From assembly GCF_021462225.1 (NCBI RefSeq), contig NC_061797.1, positions 23,893,093 to 23,957,092 of the forward strand: a stretch of DNA of 64,000 nucleotides. Direction: 5' to 3'. Below the pieces are notes generated by a model, which saw only the letters and a program-made list of their open reading frames with translations, did no database searches and was not told the DNA's origin. Source of the stretch: Girardinichthys multiradiatus. Its lineage: Eukaryota > Chordata > Actinopteri > Cyprinodontiformes > Goodeidae. Shown piece after piece: positions 35,201 through 41,560 of the stretch. Each line of letters starts with the position of its first letter. The stretch's first letter is position 1. The translations under genes and the position numbers were made by a program.

Positions 35201-36584
35201 TTGTCAGCACATTCAACTTTGTAAAGAACAAAGTATTCAATGAGAATATTTCATTCATTCAGATCTAGGATTTTTTATTTGCGTGTTCCCTTTATTTTTT
35301 TGAGCAGTGTATATGACATAAGGGATGAATGGACAATGATGGACAAATGAATGGATGAATCGTTCATGGACAGATAAATGGATGATGGACCCAACTTTAA
35401 GACAATGGGATATGTAGAAACATCTGGAAATACAAACGCTCTATATTTTCTATACTTGCCCAGACCTGGCAATCACTTCAAAATCTACACCTTGTCAGAC
35501 TACATAGGAACCCGGTTTGCATACAGTCTATAGTCTACATTCGAAAGTTGCTCAGATTAGCGACCTTAAATGACACATAGTACTGAGACAAAGAGAGTTG
35601 AGTTAAAACTGGGACGGTCATGAATGTTATTCAGCAAAATATATGTAATCACCAAACTCAATCCCAAAATAAACCCATATTTACAAAAGATCCATAACCG
35701 TTACCAGTTAGCAACAACAGCAGACAAATCTAGAAAAAATCATTGTAGAGTCTAATAACAGTTTCATATAAAATATTTTGCTCTGGGGTTCTAACTTTAG
35801 AAAGGGCACAGTCTTGAATTTTGCAGGGATGAAAAAGTTGGCTGACTTGTCTGCGGGGAGCAAATTGAGAATGCTGGTTGGACAGTGTAATGAAGTAACT
35901 CCCCTCTCACTTTGCTCTGTAGTGTACTTTCTGTCTGGCGTTTTCCCTGAAATGGCAGCTTACGTGGAATGGACGTGCAAACAGTTCCAATTAATCATAA
36001 AGTATGCAAAACTTTACGCGAGGGAATGAAAAGGCAGTTCAGGGACAATCCGTTCATGACTCTTTAGTGACCCTGAATCTTATAAAATATTAAAGGAATT
36101 CAGGAAAGGTGAGGTGTGATTCAGGCTTCCTCTTAGGGCAAACCTACTTTACCGTTTATCTATTAGAATGGATTTGTTGCTGAGCCATTTGGCAGTAATG
36201 GGACATGCTGGACCTTAATCAAGCAAGAATGCCAACATGTTCAACAATTTTGCATCCATATTGGTTACCTGTGCAGTTGAATCCATTCATTACACCATCT
36301 AGCACTCCTTTAGTGGTGTTCTCAAAAATGTCAGCTTGAGTAGAGTTCTCATCGAAGACGTGGTCAAACACAAACTTCAGGTCCTTTTTCGCCCTCTTGT
36401 TGATGTTTCGGTACCTCACTCGTTGTGACCCAAAACATGACATATCCTCCTCCTTGGGGTCAAATATAAGCATGTGGCTGTCGACAACTTGGACCACATT
36501 GCGACAATTTTCACGCTTCTCACTGTCATTGGTGGGCCTAACCCGAACTACGACTTTTACATGGCTACATACGTCGTTTGCCAT
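5978..36584 (-). CDS. kif18a: KIF18A, kinesin-8 mitotic motor (17 coding exons, complete)
   Basis: Kinesin-8 proteins walk to microtubule plus ends and damp kinetochore-microtubule dynamics so that chromosomes align at metaphase. Joining 17 coding exons (listed separately) on canonical GT-AG sites gives 2736 nt, 911 residues plus stop; human KIF18A is 898. Motor domain about residues 8-355: P-loop GATGAGKT at 110-117, switch I NASSSRSH at 219-226, switch II DLAGSE at 255-260, and [15 protein letters not shown] leading into the neck. Residues about 356-565 are charged and coiled-coil-like. RGVVW at 606-610 fits an RVxF-type PP1 docking motif at the place where human has KVVVW. The tail is basic and ends in [12 protein letters not shown], as in vertebrate KIF18A. 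The start ATG has A at -3 and G at +4. KIF18A rather than KIF18B is supported by the tail and by the METTL15 neighbour. Exon limits are my own predictions, without transcript data. Confidence 0.95.
6702..6799 (-). CDS. kif18a: KIF18A coding exon 16
   Basis: Residues 835-867 plus one base: [20 protein letters not shown]. The acceptor aattgtag was chosen because the later tttcag would put a stop in frame. Donor CAG|gtaaat. Confidence 0.88.
6915..7010 (-). CDS. kif18a: KIF18A coding exon 15
   Basis: Residues 803-834 plus two bases. [17 protein letters not shown] corresponds to the human tail PSYMAMTTAAKRKRKL. Acceptor ttcttcag, donor CG|gtaatt. Confidence 0.92.
7335..8604 (-). mobile_element. 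Full-length Tc1-like transposon, family A
   Basis: 1270 bp with inverted ends CAGGGGTTGGACAATGAAAC, flanked by TA at 7333-7334 and 8605-8606. The transposase reads leftward from [19 protein letters not shown]. It lies in the KIF18A intron between coding exons 14 and 15, in the same orientation as the gene. Other copies of the family are at 30666 and 52832. Confidence 0.95.
7387..8418 (-). pseudogene. Tc1-like transposase with two nonsense codons
   Basis: The frame runs from ATG 8418 to the terminal GGPTPY stop. An N-terminal helix-turn-helix region ([14 protein letters not shown]) is followed by DDE landmarks: [15 protein letters not shown] and [11 protein letters not shown]. Two in-frame stops break it: TAG at 7896-7894 (after SPKEA) and TGA at 7767-7765. 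There is no frameshift, so the decay is only point mutations. Confidence 0.92.
9483..10075 (+). repeat. Polypurine (GGAA-type) tract
   Basis: About 0.6 kb almost purely of A and G on the plus strand, degenerate GGAA/GGAAG/AAGGA units, in a KIF18A intron. The long Phe/Ser/Leu/Pro-rich minus-strand frames are artefacts of the composition. Confidence 0.9.
10209..10575 (-). CDS. kif18a: KIF18A coding exon 14
   Basis: Residues 681-802 plus two bases, a long low-complexity Ser/Pro/Gln-rich tail exon starting [20 protein letters not shown] and ending ENQTAAK. Acceptor ttcttag, donor aag|gtaaga. Poorly conserved, but open throughout and in phase. Confidence 0.85.
10576..14374. other. KIF18A intron between coding exons 13 and 14
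   Basis: AT-rich intron. Apart from the transposase remnant near 13.2 kb nothing is recognised. Confidence 0.5.
13130..13310 (+). mobile_element. Tc1-like transposase remnant
   Basis: A plus-strand frame reading [12 protein letters not shown], a stop, then [20 protein letters not shown] resembles the N-terminal segment (MRKVRDQPRTT.., DLKAAGTTVTKKTI..) of a Tc1 family. Short and stop-broken; no ends found. Confidence 0.55.
14375..14431 (-). CDS. kif18a: KIF18A coding exon 13 (57 bp)
   Basis: Residues 662-680 plus one base, a small Ser/Lys-rich exon ending CSAAPTPK. Chosen because it alone carries the reading phase (1 in, 1 out) between exons 12 and 14 with good sites (acceptor ttctcag, donor aag|gtaaat). 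Similarity to human is weak here. Confidence 0.75.
15653..15970. mobile_element. Possible hAT-like remnant
   Basis: Begins CAGGGGTGTCCAACG, the terminal consensus of a group of vertebrate hAT elements. The following text (ccaggccag..ctgcaggcc) resembles their interior, but no matching right end or target duplication is clear. Confidence 0.3.
16695..16984 (-). CDS. kif18a: KIF18A coding exon 12 (PP1-docking region)
   Basis: Residues 565-661 plus one base. It contains [19 protein letters not shown] (family: ALLPTLRKQYCTLKEAGL) and RGVVWADQ at 606-613, the RVxF-like motif position. Acceptor tttcag, donor CA|gtaagt. The last third has little similarity to human and probably evolves fast. Confidence 0.92.
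17084..17208 (-). CDS. kif18a: KIF18A coding exon 11
   Basis: Residues 524-564 plus two bases: [26 protein letters not shown], coiled-coil-like. Acceptor tttttag, donor AA|gtaggt. Confidence 0.92.
18765..19050 (-). mobile_element. LINE 3' fragment (reverse transcriptase C terminus)
   Basis: The minus strand encodes [20 protein letters not shown], then PLLWNQLPV and [17 protein letters not shown] stop. This is the AFS-x-x-AP-x-LWN-x-LP/FK-x-x-LKTFLF tail typical of fish non-LTR retrotransposon ORF2. About 100 bp of 3' UTR follows. The 5' part is lost. Confidence 0.75.
19453..19617 (-). CDS. kif18a: KIF18A coding exon 10
   Basis: Residues 469-523, including [19 protein letters not shown] and [13 protein letters not shown], matching the vertebrate KIF18A stalk (..NWLHRVEKE..). 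55 codons; acceptor taacag, donor gag|gtgagt. Confidence 0.93.
19988..20150 (-). CDS. kif18a: KIF18A coding exon 9
   Basis: Residues 414-468. Completes K414, then [20 protein letters not shown], a helical Q/E/R-rich stalk segment. Acceptor catccag, donor aag|gtagct. Phase 2 in, phase 0 out, consistent with both neighbours. Confidence 0.92.
20713..20970 (-). mobile_element. tRNA-derived SINE, diverged copy
   Basis: Read on the minus strand it has the plan of the 24.7-kb SINE: an A-box-like GGTGGTGCAGTTGGTAGAAC, then CAGCAAGAAGGTCCTGCATT, CATGGAGTTTGCATG, GGGTACTCCGGCTTCC and GGAGATAGGCACCAG. The B box is decayed. A short internal duplication (ggtcacacca) is present. Confidence 0.75.
22783..24094 (+). 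mobile_element. Old Tc1-like element with degenerate ends
   Basis: Left end CAGTGCCTCACATAAATATT and right end, reversed, CAGTGCTTTGCGAAAGTATT form imperfect inverted repeats; TA follows at 24095. Plus-strand remnants of a transposase N terminus are visible around 23080-23220 (aagtttaaagaaggtttagg, tgaaaatggaaagacaatgg). Length 1.3 kb fits the family; coding is destroyed. Confidence 0.7.
24677..25027 (-). mobile_element. tRNA-derived SINE with RTE-like 3' tail
   Basis: The minus strand has a perfect Pol III B box GGGTTCGATTCCC (24989-24977), then CATGGAGTTTGCATG, GTGGGTTCTCACCGGGTACT and GGAGATAGGCACCAG. It ends GGAATAAGCGGTAGAAAATG followed by (ACTG)n at 24690-24677. The head and A box are shortened. 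The tail resembles the GGATAAGCGGAAGA end of the RTE-like LINE at 48.9 kb, suggesting retroposition by such a LINE. Confidence 0.85.
25821..25921 (-). CDS. kif18a: KIF18A coding exon 8
   Basis: Residues 381-413 plus two bases: [18 protein letters not shown].., a coiled-coil-like stretch. Donor AA|gtaagc. The acceptor (cttaag) has a weak pyrimidine tract, so the 5' edge is slightly less certain. Confidence 0.85.
26042..26116 (-). CDS. kif18a: KIF18A coding exon 7
   Basis: Residues 356-380, [18 protein letters not shown], the start of the neck and stalk. A 25-codon exon, phase 0, acceptor tttcag, donor gag|gtaatg. It aligns with the vertebrate KIF18A segment just after the motor. Confidence 0.9.
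26234..26410 (-). CDS. kif18a: KIF18A coding exon 6 (end of motor domain)
   Basis: Residues 297-355: [20 protein letters not shown], then the terminal motor strand and [15 protein letters not shown] at the neck linker. 59 codons; acceptor tttcag, donor tcg|gtcagt. Confidence 0.95.
26411..28967. other. KIF18A intron between coding exons 5 and 6
   Basis: A 2.6-kb AT-rich intron with no recognised repeat or gene. Several 60-140-codon frames here have no recognisable similarity. Confidence 0.5.
28968..29165 (-). CDS. kif18a: KIF18A coding exon 5 (switch II)
   Basis: Residues 231-296 with DLAGSERAS (switch II) and [16 protein letters not shown] (relay helix). 66 codons, phase 0; donor aag|gtgagc. 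The acceptor ttctcag has a long TA microsatellite only 9 bases upstream (29175-29214). Confidence 0.95.
29175..29214. repeat. (TA)n microsatellite at a splice acceptor
   Basis: About 20 TA units ending nine bases upstream of the start of KIF18A coding exon 5, replacing the usual pyrimidine tract and branch region. Confidence 0.97.
29387..29497 (-). CDS. kif18a: KIF18A coding exon 4 (switch I)
   Basis: Residues 194-230, containing [12 protein letters not shown] (switch I). The acceptor after gacag restores the family's HQPK junction. 37 codons; donor cag|gtaatt. Confidence 0.94.
30010..30114 (-). CDS. kif18a: KIF18A coding exon 3
   Basis: Residues 159-193, from [10 protein letters not shown] to GLTLHQ, a strongly conserved motor segment. 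Exactly 35 codons, phase 0 at both ends; acceptor gttacag, donor cag|gtttgt. Confidence 0.95.
30355..30512 (-). CDS. kif18a: KIF18A coding exon 2 (P-loop)
   Basis: Residues 106-158. It completes V106 and encodes [15 protein letters not shown], the nucleotide-binding P-loop, then runs to FSYLE. Acceptor gtcacag, donor gag|gtattt. The upstream intron is 5.8 kb and full of transposons. Confidence 0.95.
30852..31746 (+). pseudogene. Family A transposase, 3'-truncated and frameshifted
   Basis: Starts [19 protein letters not shown]. Around 31240-31290 two small tandem duplications (TTTCAATGG and AGCACAAATCTAGG) break the frame, and two bases are missing near 31370. The DDE block [11 protein letters not shown] and [11 protein letters not shown] is still readable. 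It ends at the chimera junction. Confidence 0.9.
31747..32230 (-). pseudogene. Family A transposase N-terminal half (inverted arm)
   Basis: From ATG 32230 ([19 protein letters not shown]) to a nonsense codon after RRFQW at about 31829, continuing in homologous text to the junction. Lacks the second Asp and Glu of the DDE triad. Confidence 0.9.
32425..32578 (+). repeat. Decayed ATGG/GGAT tetranucleotide repeat
   Basis: Repeated gatggatgg, aatggatgga and gaatggatgaa units. The same kind of sequence resumes at 35312-35400, so the family B element landed inside one tetranucleotide tract. Confidence 0.75.
32878..33044 (+). pseudogene. Family B transposase, N-terminal fragment
   Basis: [20 protein letters not shown] through [15 protein letters not shown], a paired-like DNA-binding region, cut off where family C sequence starts. 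Confidence 0.85.
33045..34641 (+). mobile_element. Tc1-like transposon, family C, nested in family B
   Basis: Long inverted terminal regions (about 200 bp; left 33045-33240, right 34430-34641). The right end is complete (..GAGAAGGACCTG then TA), but the left tip, expected to mirror it (CAGGTCCTTCTC), is absent: the copy begins at AATATTAGCATATTGTGA directly after family B sequence. Confidence 0.9.
33359..34364 (+). pseudogene. Family C transposase, multiply broken
   Basis: From [20 protein letters not shown] to a C terminus AKGFPTKY. Breaks: an extra T after EG near 33424, a stop at about 33582 after VEKG, and a TAG at about 34065 in place of Gln after DFIF. Landmarks [17 protein letters not shown] and [12 protein letters not shown] remain. 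Confidence 0.9.
34645..35052 (+). pseudogene. Family B transposase, C-terminal fragment
   Basis: Open to its natural stop: [30 protein letters not shown] (second DDE Asp) and [12 protein letters not shown] (the Glu), ending ARGGHTQY. The ATG is internal, not a true start. Confidence 0.88.
36269..36584 (-). CDS. kif18a: KIF18A coding exon 1
   Basis: Residues 1-105, beginning [17 protein letters not shown], the first beta strand of the kinesin motor. It ends in GFNCT plus one base; the donor is G|gtaacc. Thirty bases of 5' UTR (36585-36614) precede the ATG in the same exon, after an acceptor reading ttacag. Confidence 0.95.
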
Positions 36585-37433
36585 TATGGTTCTTCCGTTG
36601 TAACTTAAACTCTGCTGTAATACAAAAAAAAAAAAAGGTTGTAAGTGGACTTGTCATATTTTTGACTACAAAATAAAATCTTTGCTACAATAGGAGCAAT
36701 ATTCAGATACATCCCAAATAGGGAAAATGCACAACAGGAGCAGCTATGGCAGTTTTTTAGGATTCTCAATTTTCCATAATCACTTGATTCAGAACATAGA
36801 AATCCATCTATGAATATATACATATAAAACTGCCAACTATTGGACACATACTGAGCTTGAACATTTATTCAATATAATTACACCATATATCTAAAGCATA
36901 TCTGATCTACTTACATTACAAGATAGAATAACAGGGATAAGTAAATGCTGCTTTGAAGTCAGATGTTTTTCACAGGACAGCATACATTTATTTTACAAAA
37001 TGCAAACTGGGCCTTCCTGTTAAAAGCCAAACCCATTCTTCAACTGGTTGTGGTTTGTTTAGCTAAGGTCAAATTATGAAGGTTTAAAAAAAAAAAAAAA
37101 AAGCTTTGAAATACATAATGCAAAAGATAGTACTACATCCAAAAGTTAAGCAGCAACTGAAATAGATAACTCTGGTGTGAGCGTTGACAAAAATTCCTTT
37201 TTGCCGTAATGGAACAGCACTTTTAATAAAATTGATCAGTGCTGTTACTGTTTATGCTGACAACTATATAAAAAAAAAAATCTATTGATCACCTTTTCAT
37301 TTTGCAGTAGTTGAAGCCATTTAGTTTATTTGTTGGATTTATTTAACATGTAAATGTTTTGAGTATGGCCATTTTTGTTGCTAATCTGTCCTCAAGATAT
37401 TCACTGAAATTTAATCTGTGATCTGCAGGTCAA

Positions 37434-37516
37434 ATGCTGAAAAAATGGATTTTTGTCCCCTAAAAAGCAACCGACAGTCTATATATACTGTTGGTTAATG
37501 CTTTTATCTCAGTATA

Positions 37517-37573
<57 letters not shown>

Positions 37574-37651
37574 TGTTAGTTAATGCTTTTATCTCTTGAA
37601 AATGCAGGGAGATCTTGCTTTTTAGGGGACAAAAATCCAGTTTTTCAGCAT
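37434..37651. mobile_element. MITE-like element with 36-bp inverted repeats around a TA tract
   Basis: Arms 37434-37469 and 37616-37651 (ATGCTGAAAAA.., ..TTTTTGTCCCC..) are inverted copies with about one mismatch. Inside, a direct repeat (ACTGTTGGTTAATGCTTTTA and ACTGTTAGTTAATGC..) brackets a (TA)n tract. No coding. No clear target duplication, so it may instead be a simple inverted repeat. Confidence 0.6.
37508..37571. repeat. (TA)n microsatellite
   Basis: About 30 TA units in the centre of the 37.4-kb inverted-repeat element. Confidence 0.95.
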
Positions 37652-37964
37652 ATAGAACTAATTCTCGTTGTCATTAAGCTATTTATGATCCTACAATAAT
37701 TTTGTTTTTATAGATCTTATTTCTCAGTTGTCGATCACTATAATTAAAAATGAAATCTGCCACTACAAGAGTACTATAAAATCTCAATATCTGTCAAGCA
37801 AATTAAATAGTAGACGTGTTACAGTTACTTCGAAAATGCATTCATATATGAATACAATGACAATTTATTAACTATAAAATACATTCAAGGGTTGTATTAC
37901 ATATATCGAAGTCACAAACGTTGTGGTTCTCACATTTACTAGACTATACCAGCGCACACGACAT

Positions 37965-38009
37965 ATATGTAGATATATATATATAGATATATCTATATAT
38001 ATATATATC
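37965..38009. repeat. Imperfect TATA/GATA-type microsatellite
   Basis: Alternating TA with interspersed GATA/TATC units, partly palindromic, about 120 bp from the KIF18A leader donor. Confidence 0.85.
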
Positions 38010-38133
38010 GAAACAAATTCTCTATGACTGCACTAAGCCCACAAACGCCTGCTAGCTAGTCTGCTACCTGTCGCATATTTCCTAACGTTACGTTAGCTTC
38101 GTTGTAGCCATCTCAGTGAGATACTTTTCTTAC

Positions 38134-38250
38134 CGGTTAGAAAAAACGACGATCTGTCATGTCACAGCTGGTTTTTTGATGAAAGCAAGTCGTTGTAACA
38201 TGAAGGCAAAGTTGTTAGCAACGCGTAGCTGGAGACAGCTAGGACAACAA
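38134..38250 (-). other. kif18a: KIF18A non-coding leader exon
   Basis: The acceptor just upstream of the KIF18A ATG (at 36615) implies a separate 5' UTR exon. A strong donor CTAACCG|gtaagaaa sits at 38134 in the divergent promoter. The upstream (38250) edge is only an estimate of the start site. The exon contains two short overlapping upstream ORFs (38157-38201 and 38137-38160). Confidence 0.6.
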
Positions 38251-38390
38251 GCGCCAATATTTTCAAACAGCGGATCTCTTCCTGTGTGGCCGCTGATTGG
38301 CTGTGTGCGTGAAGACGTGGGCGGAGCCGCAGTGACGAACGGGTCATGCTGTGGCTGCTGGAGGTGGAGCTTCCGCCCGGTCCACTACGG
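38200..38390. promoter_or_regulatory. Divergent KIF18A/METTL15 promoter
   Basis: A GC-richer, CpG-containing island in AT-rich surroundings between the two leader exons. Visible sites: CCAAT at 38254-38258 overlapping an E2F-like TTGGCGC on the minus strand (38251-38257); TTTGAA, the CHR core, on the minus strand at 38262-38267; an inverted CCAAT at 38296-38300; a GC box GGGCGG at 38319-38324. CCAAT pairs with CHR/E2F elements are known for promoters of mitotic genes. Their activity here is inferred. Confidence 0.7.
38325..38389 (+). other. mettl15: METTL15 non-coding leader exon (5' edge estimated)
   Basis: A donor TACG|gtaagc at 38389/38390, just downstream of the promoter elements, pairs with the acceptor ttctccacag at 39962. 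The start is an estimate. Confidence 0.6.
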
Positions 38391-39962
38391 TAAGCAGCAG
38401 TTTAGTTTTCTCATCGACAGGCACGTTTCAGCTTGACAGTTGTTTGCGGAGCTGTTTTAAATGTTACACAGTGAAATACGGTGTATCATATGTTTATACG
38501 GGAACAGAATGTTAAGCTATTTCCAGTATGGTATCTTTTCTACTGTTACGACCTTCACATTTTTTGCTCCACTTATGCCGTTTGGATAATGAAACTCATT
38601 TTTTACCTGCCCTTGCTTGATATTTTGCTTTAAAGTGCCAACGTGCGTGTTTTAAATGGCTTAACCTTTACAAACTAAACTCACCCCCTCCGTATCTCAG
38701 TTCATTTCATGTTGTTGCCCTAGCTTACCTAGGGTAAATGCTAACAGCTAAAACTTGGCACCACACTGAGGTGATTTAATGCAGTAATTAAAAAACTTAA
38801 ACGTATAAGATATAAAATCGTATGGATATAAACAGTTTTATAAGCAATTTCGTTATGTAGACATTTACCACTACATTCAAAAGTCACTAAAAGTGACAAG
38901 TGGTCATGTATGCTGAAAATCTCTATCTTTTTTTGTTTAGTTTTGATCTGAGGTCAGAGTTTTGTTATTGACATCAGTCAGGAAAATATGTGCAGTAGAA
39001 GGCAGAAGTGAGCTGACTTTTTCTTCTGTGACTATTAACTGGTGGTGGTGACATTTCAGTTGACTTCATGTAGGCGACCTAAAAATTATATGCTCCTCTA
39101 CCTTCCCTTGAGATGGGTTTGTAGAAGATCACCTTCCTCCACGCTCACTCCAAAAGGAGAGAGATTTCCTGGTACTGATGATTATGTCAGGGCTTCCTTC
39201 TATGAGACCCATACGTATTTGGAACTCATTGGTCACAAAGCTACAGCTGAGTGAAAGCTAATTTTAAATTGCACAGCACAGACAGGGTTTTTCAACCGAA
39301 GAGGTTCCAGTTTCCAACTGTGCCAAGTCTGGTGTTAGTGCCAATTCTTAACTGGCTCTTTCACCACCTGAAAGCCAAGTGAGAGTCATACATCATAATA
39401 AACATCTCATTCATGTATTGTTTAATCCATTAACTCCTGCACCATTTTATTCTGTGTTTTTGTGAAGGACTTATTAACAGCAACTGGAGACATTAAAAGA
39501 TCTACTGTGTTAAAGAACTGAGTTGGAAATAACATTTGTGGATTAAGGGGGAAAAGCTGTGAGTGTAGCTGTAAATGGTGCTTTGAAACTGTGGGTAAAG
39601 CTCTTATTTTGTATATACAGATCCAACCAAAAATAGTAGTGTAATGTAGTTTCAAAATTGTACAGTCTGAACATAACAATTTATGTTCTCATCAAGTTGC
39701 AGAGCAGGATGAATGGTTATTGTCAGCAAACACACAATTCACACTTAGTCTCTCATTGAGCTTCAGTCAGCTATGGCGACACACCACATTGCATTGCTAG
39801 TGGCAGAGATGGGGCAAGGTGCTGATTGAATGAATAAAGGGACAAGAATACATCCAGGTCACATTAAAATAATATTTCCAGATTTTTGTATAGTGTTAAA
39901 AAACAGCCACAAACCTGGAGTAAGATATTACATTTGCATAACTTTTTGTCGTTTCTCCACAG
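38390..39962 (+). other. METTL15 leader intron
   Basis: AT-rich intron between the leader exon and first coding exon. I see no recognised gene or transposon. A 70-codon open frame at 39042-39254 has no similarity I recognise. Confidence 0.5.
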
Positions 39963-40201
39963 GTCATTAGAAGAACATGCTTTTTAACTCCAACATAATG
40001 ATATGGAAAACAAACCCAGCAGTGCGAACAGCGTGGAGGTCATTAACGCAGAGGCTTAATTCTGCTGCTGCTGGTTTGTGTTCTGGCCCATTTTCTTGGG
40101 ATGGGTCTGATGGACTGTCTTCCGTTTCTGCTGAGAAGCCTCCTCACACGCCTGTCATGCTTAGAGAGGTGCTTCATTACTTAGACATCCAACAAGCTCA
40201 G
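39963..40201 (+). CDS. mettl15: METTL15, mitochondrial 12S rRNA m4C methyltransferase, first coding exon (partial gene)
   Basis: METTL15 is the mitochondrial RsmH-family enzyme that methylates N4 of a cytosine in 12S rRNA, using S-adenosylmethionine. The exon runs from acceptor ctccacag to donor CAG|gtacgt; the reading frame starts at ATG 39977 and gives 75 residues, phase 0 out. Residues 57-68 read HTPVMLREVLHY, the conserved N-terminal RsmH motif (H-x-PVM-xx-EV). Residues 1-40 have Arg/Lys/Ser/Ala and no acidic residue before the mid 40s, as in a mitochondrial presequence. An alternative start is Met8 (39998). The SAM-binding and catalytic exons (FGSGGHT-type motif onward) were not found before 64000, so the gene is partial here. 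Confidence 0.85.
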
Positions 40202-40257
40202 GTACGTTTGCACCTTGATTTTCCGTTGAAGCCTTTTTGTGTCTTTGATATTAGGAA

Positions 40258-40766
40258 TGTATATTCACGGATCACTTTATTAGCTAAGCCTTGCTAGTAC
40301 CACTTTGAATCTCCTTTTGATTTAGAATCATTGCAATTTTCCATGGAATATATGCAGCAAGGTGTTCGAAACTTTCCTTAGAGATTTTAATCCAAATTGA
40401 TGTGATAGAAGATTGGTACACTGTGGTGATAAAGGGATGACCATGGCCAGCAGCATTGTTTTGGTAGGTTGCAAAGAAACTGCCAAGAAACCAGTCTCCC
40501 TATTCTCCTCTGACCTCTGCTGCTAATAGGATATTTTCACTTTTTCGGACCATGCTCTGTAAACCTCAGAGATGGTTGTGCGTGAAGATCCCAGTAGATC
40601 AGCAGTTTCTGAAATAATAAGACCAGCTTGTTACCAGGTTCAACGTCACTTAAATCCTCTTCCTCATTCGCATGCTCAGCTTCAAGTTGTCCTAAGCTGT
40701 TGTCAGGAGTTTGACTTGAGTCACTGTATGTGTTACCCAGAAACTAATAAAGTGGCCAGTGAGTGT
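40258..40766 (-). mobile_element. Internally deleted Tc1-like element, family F
   Basis: Left end around ATTCACGGATCACTTTATTAG and right end CTAATAAAGTGGCCAGTGAG followed by TA are inverted. The interior keeps antisense transposase pieces (40550-40620: GAGATGGTTGTGCGTGAAGA, CCCAGTAGATCAGCAGTTTC) but is about 0.5 kb instead of well over 1 kb. Confidence 0.75.
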
Positions 40767-41029
40767 ATGTCTCTCATAAAACAGTTGTAGTATGTTATAA
40801 AGACTAGAGGTAAAGTAGGTTTTAAGGACAATACACCCCAGACTTTGAGCATCTTCACCAAAACTTCAGTGAACTGATTTAAGCTGTAGATTAGGTACAG
40901 TTAAGTTGGTCTGGGCTATACATTTTTAAAACAAGAGTTTAGTAAGCAGTTGTTCAAATCATTAAATGTTATGTTTTTTTTATTTGTCTCATTTGTTACC
41001 ATTATTTCTCATTTTATTTCATTCAATTA

Positions 41030-41560
41030 TTTATTTATTTATAAAGCGCTTTACAAACCAACAGGCAGCCAAAGTGCTGTACAGGTGAATGTGAAATAAA
41101 ATCGAAGATGAAAATAACAAAATAATAAAAGAAATAAGCAAGAAAATACAAGGCTGACAATATATGTGATAAAATCAGCAATAGAAGGCATAGAAGAAAC
41201 ATGGTCTAGTGCTCTTGCTCTCTGAAATTCAAAGCCAATTTTAAAAGATTAATTATTAAAAGAGATTTAAAATCATTTAAAGTTAGACCAGACCTCACAG
41301 AAAGGGGGAGACTGTTCCAGAGTCAGGAGCTGCAGCTGAAAAAGCCCTGTCTCCCCTGGTCACGAGCCAAGTCCTGGGAGCAACTAAGAGCTTCTGGTCT
41401 GGAGATCTTAGAGATCTACTGGGTATTTGTGGATGTAAAAGCTCATTAAGGTGAAGAGGTGCCAGACCATTTAGACTTTTAAAAACTGAAAGCCAAACCT
41501 TAAAAACAATTCTAAAAGAAATGGGCAGCCGGGGGAGGGAATGGAAAATCTAATATAATG
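41030..41560. repeat. Dispersed teleost-type repeat
   Basis: Contains TTATAAAGCGCTTTACAAAC and, from 41290, a text (gactgttccagagtcaggag, ccctgtctcccctggtcacg) that I recognise as widely repeated in fish genomes, likely a retrotransposon 3' region. Class not certain; no ends defined. Confidence 0.45.

Larger units (their letters stand above)
32581..35309 (+). mobile_element. Tc1-like transposon, family B, interrupted
   Basis: Ends CACTGCTCAAAAAAATAAAG and its inverted counterpart at 35290-35309, with TA at 35310-35311 (left flank CA, mutated). The 5' portion (32581-33044) carries the N-terminal transposase region ([20 protein letters not shown], helix-turn-helix); the 3' portion (34644-35309) carries the C-terminal region. 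A family C element sits between, and the middle of the transposase is missing. Confidence 0.92.
30513..36268. other. KIF18A intron between coding exons 1 and 2
   Basis: A 5.8-kb intron, most of it transposon: a fold-back family A chimera, then family B interrupted by family C, embedded in decayed GGAT/ATGG tetranucleotide repeat. 35480-36268 is AT-rich with nothing recognised. Confidence 0.7.

Noticed and set aside
38116..38436. 106-codon plus-strand frame across the promoter
   Set aside because: It overlaps the KIF18A leader exon and the METTL15 donor, has no similarity and would be cut by splicing at 38389.
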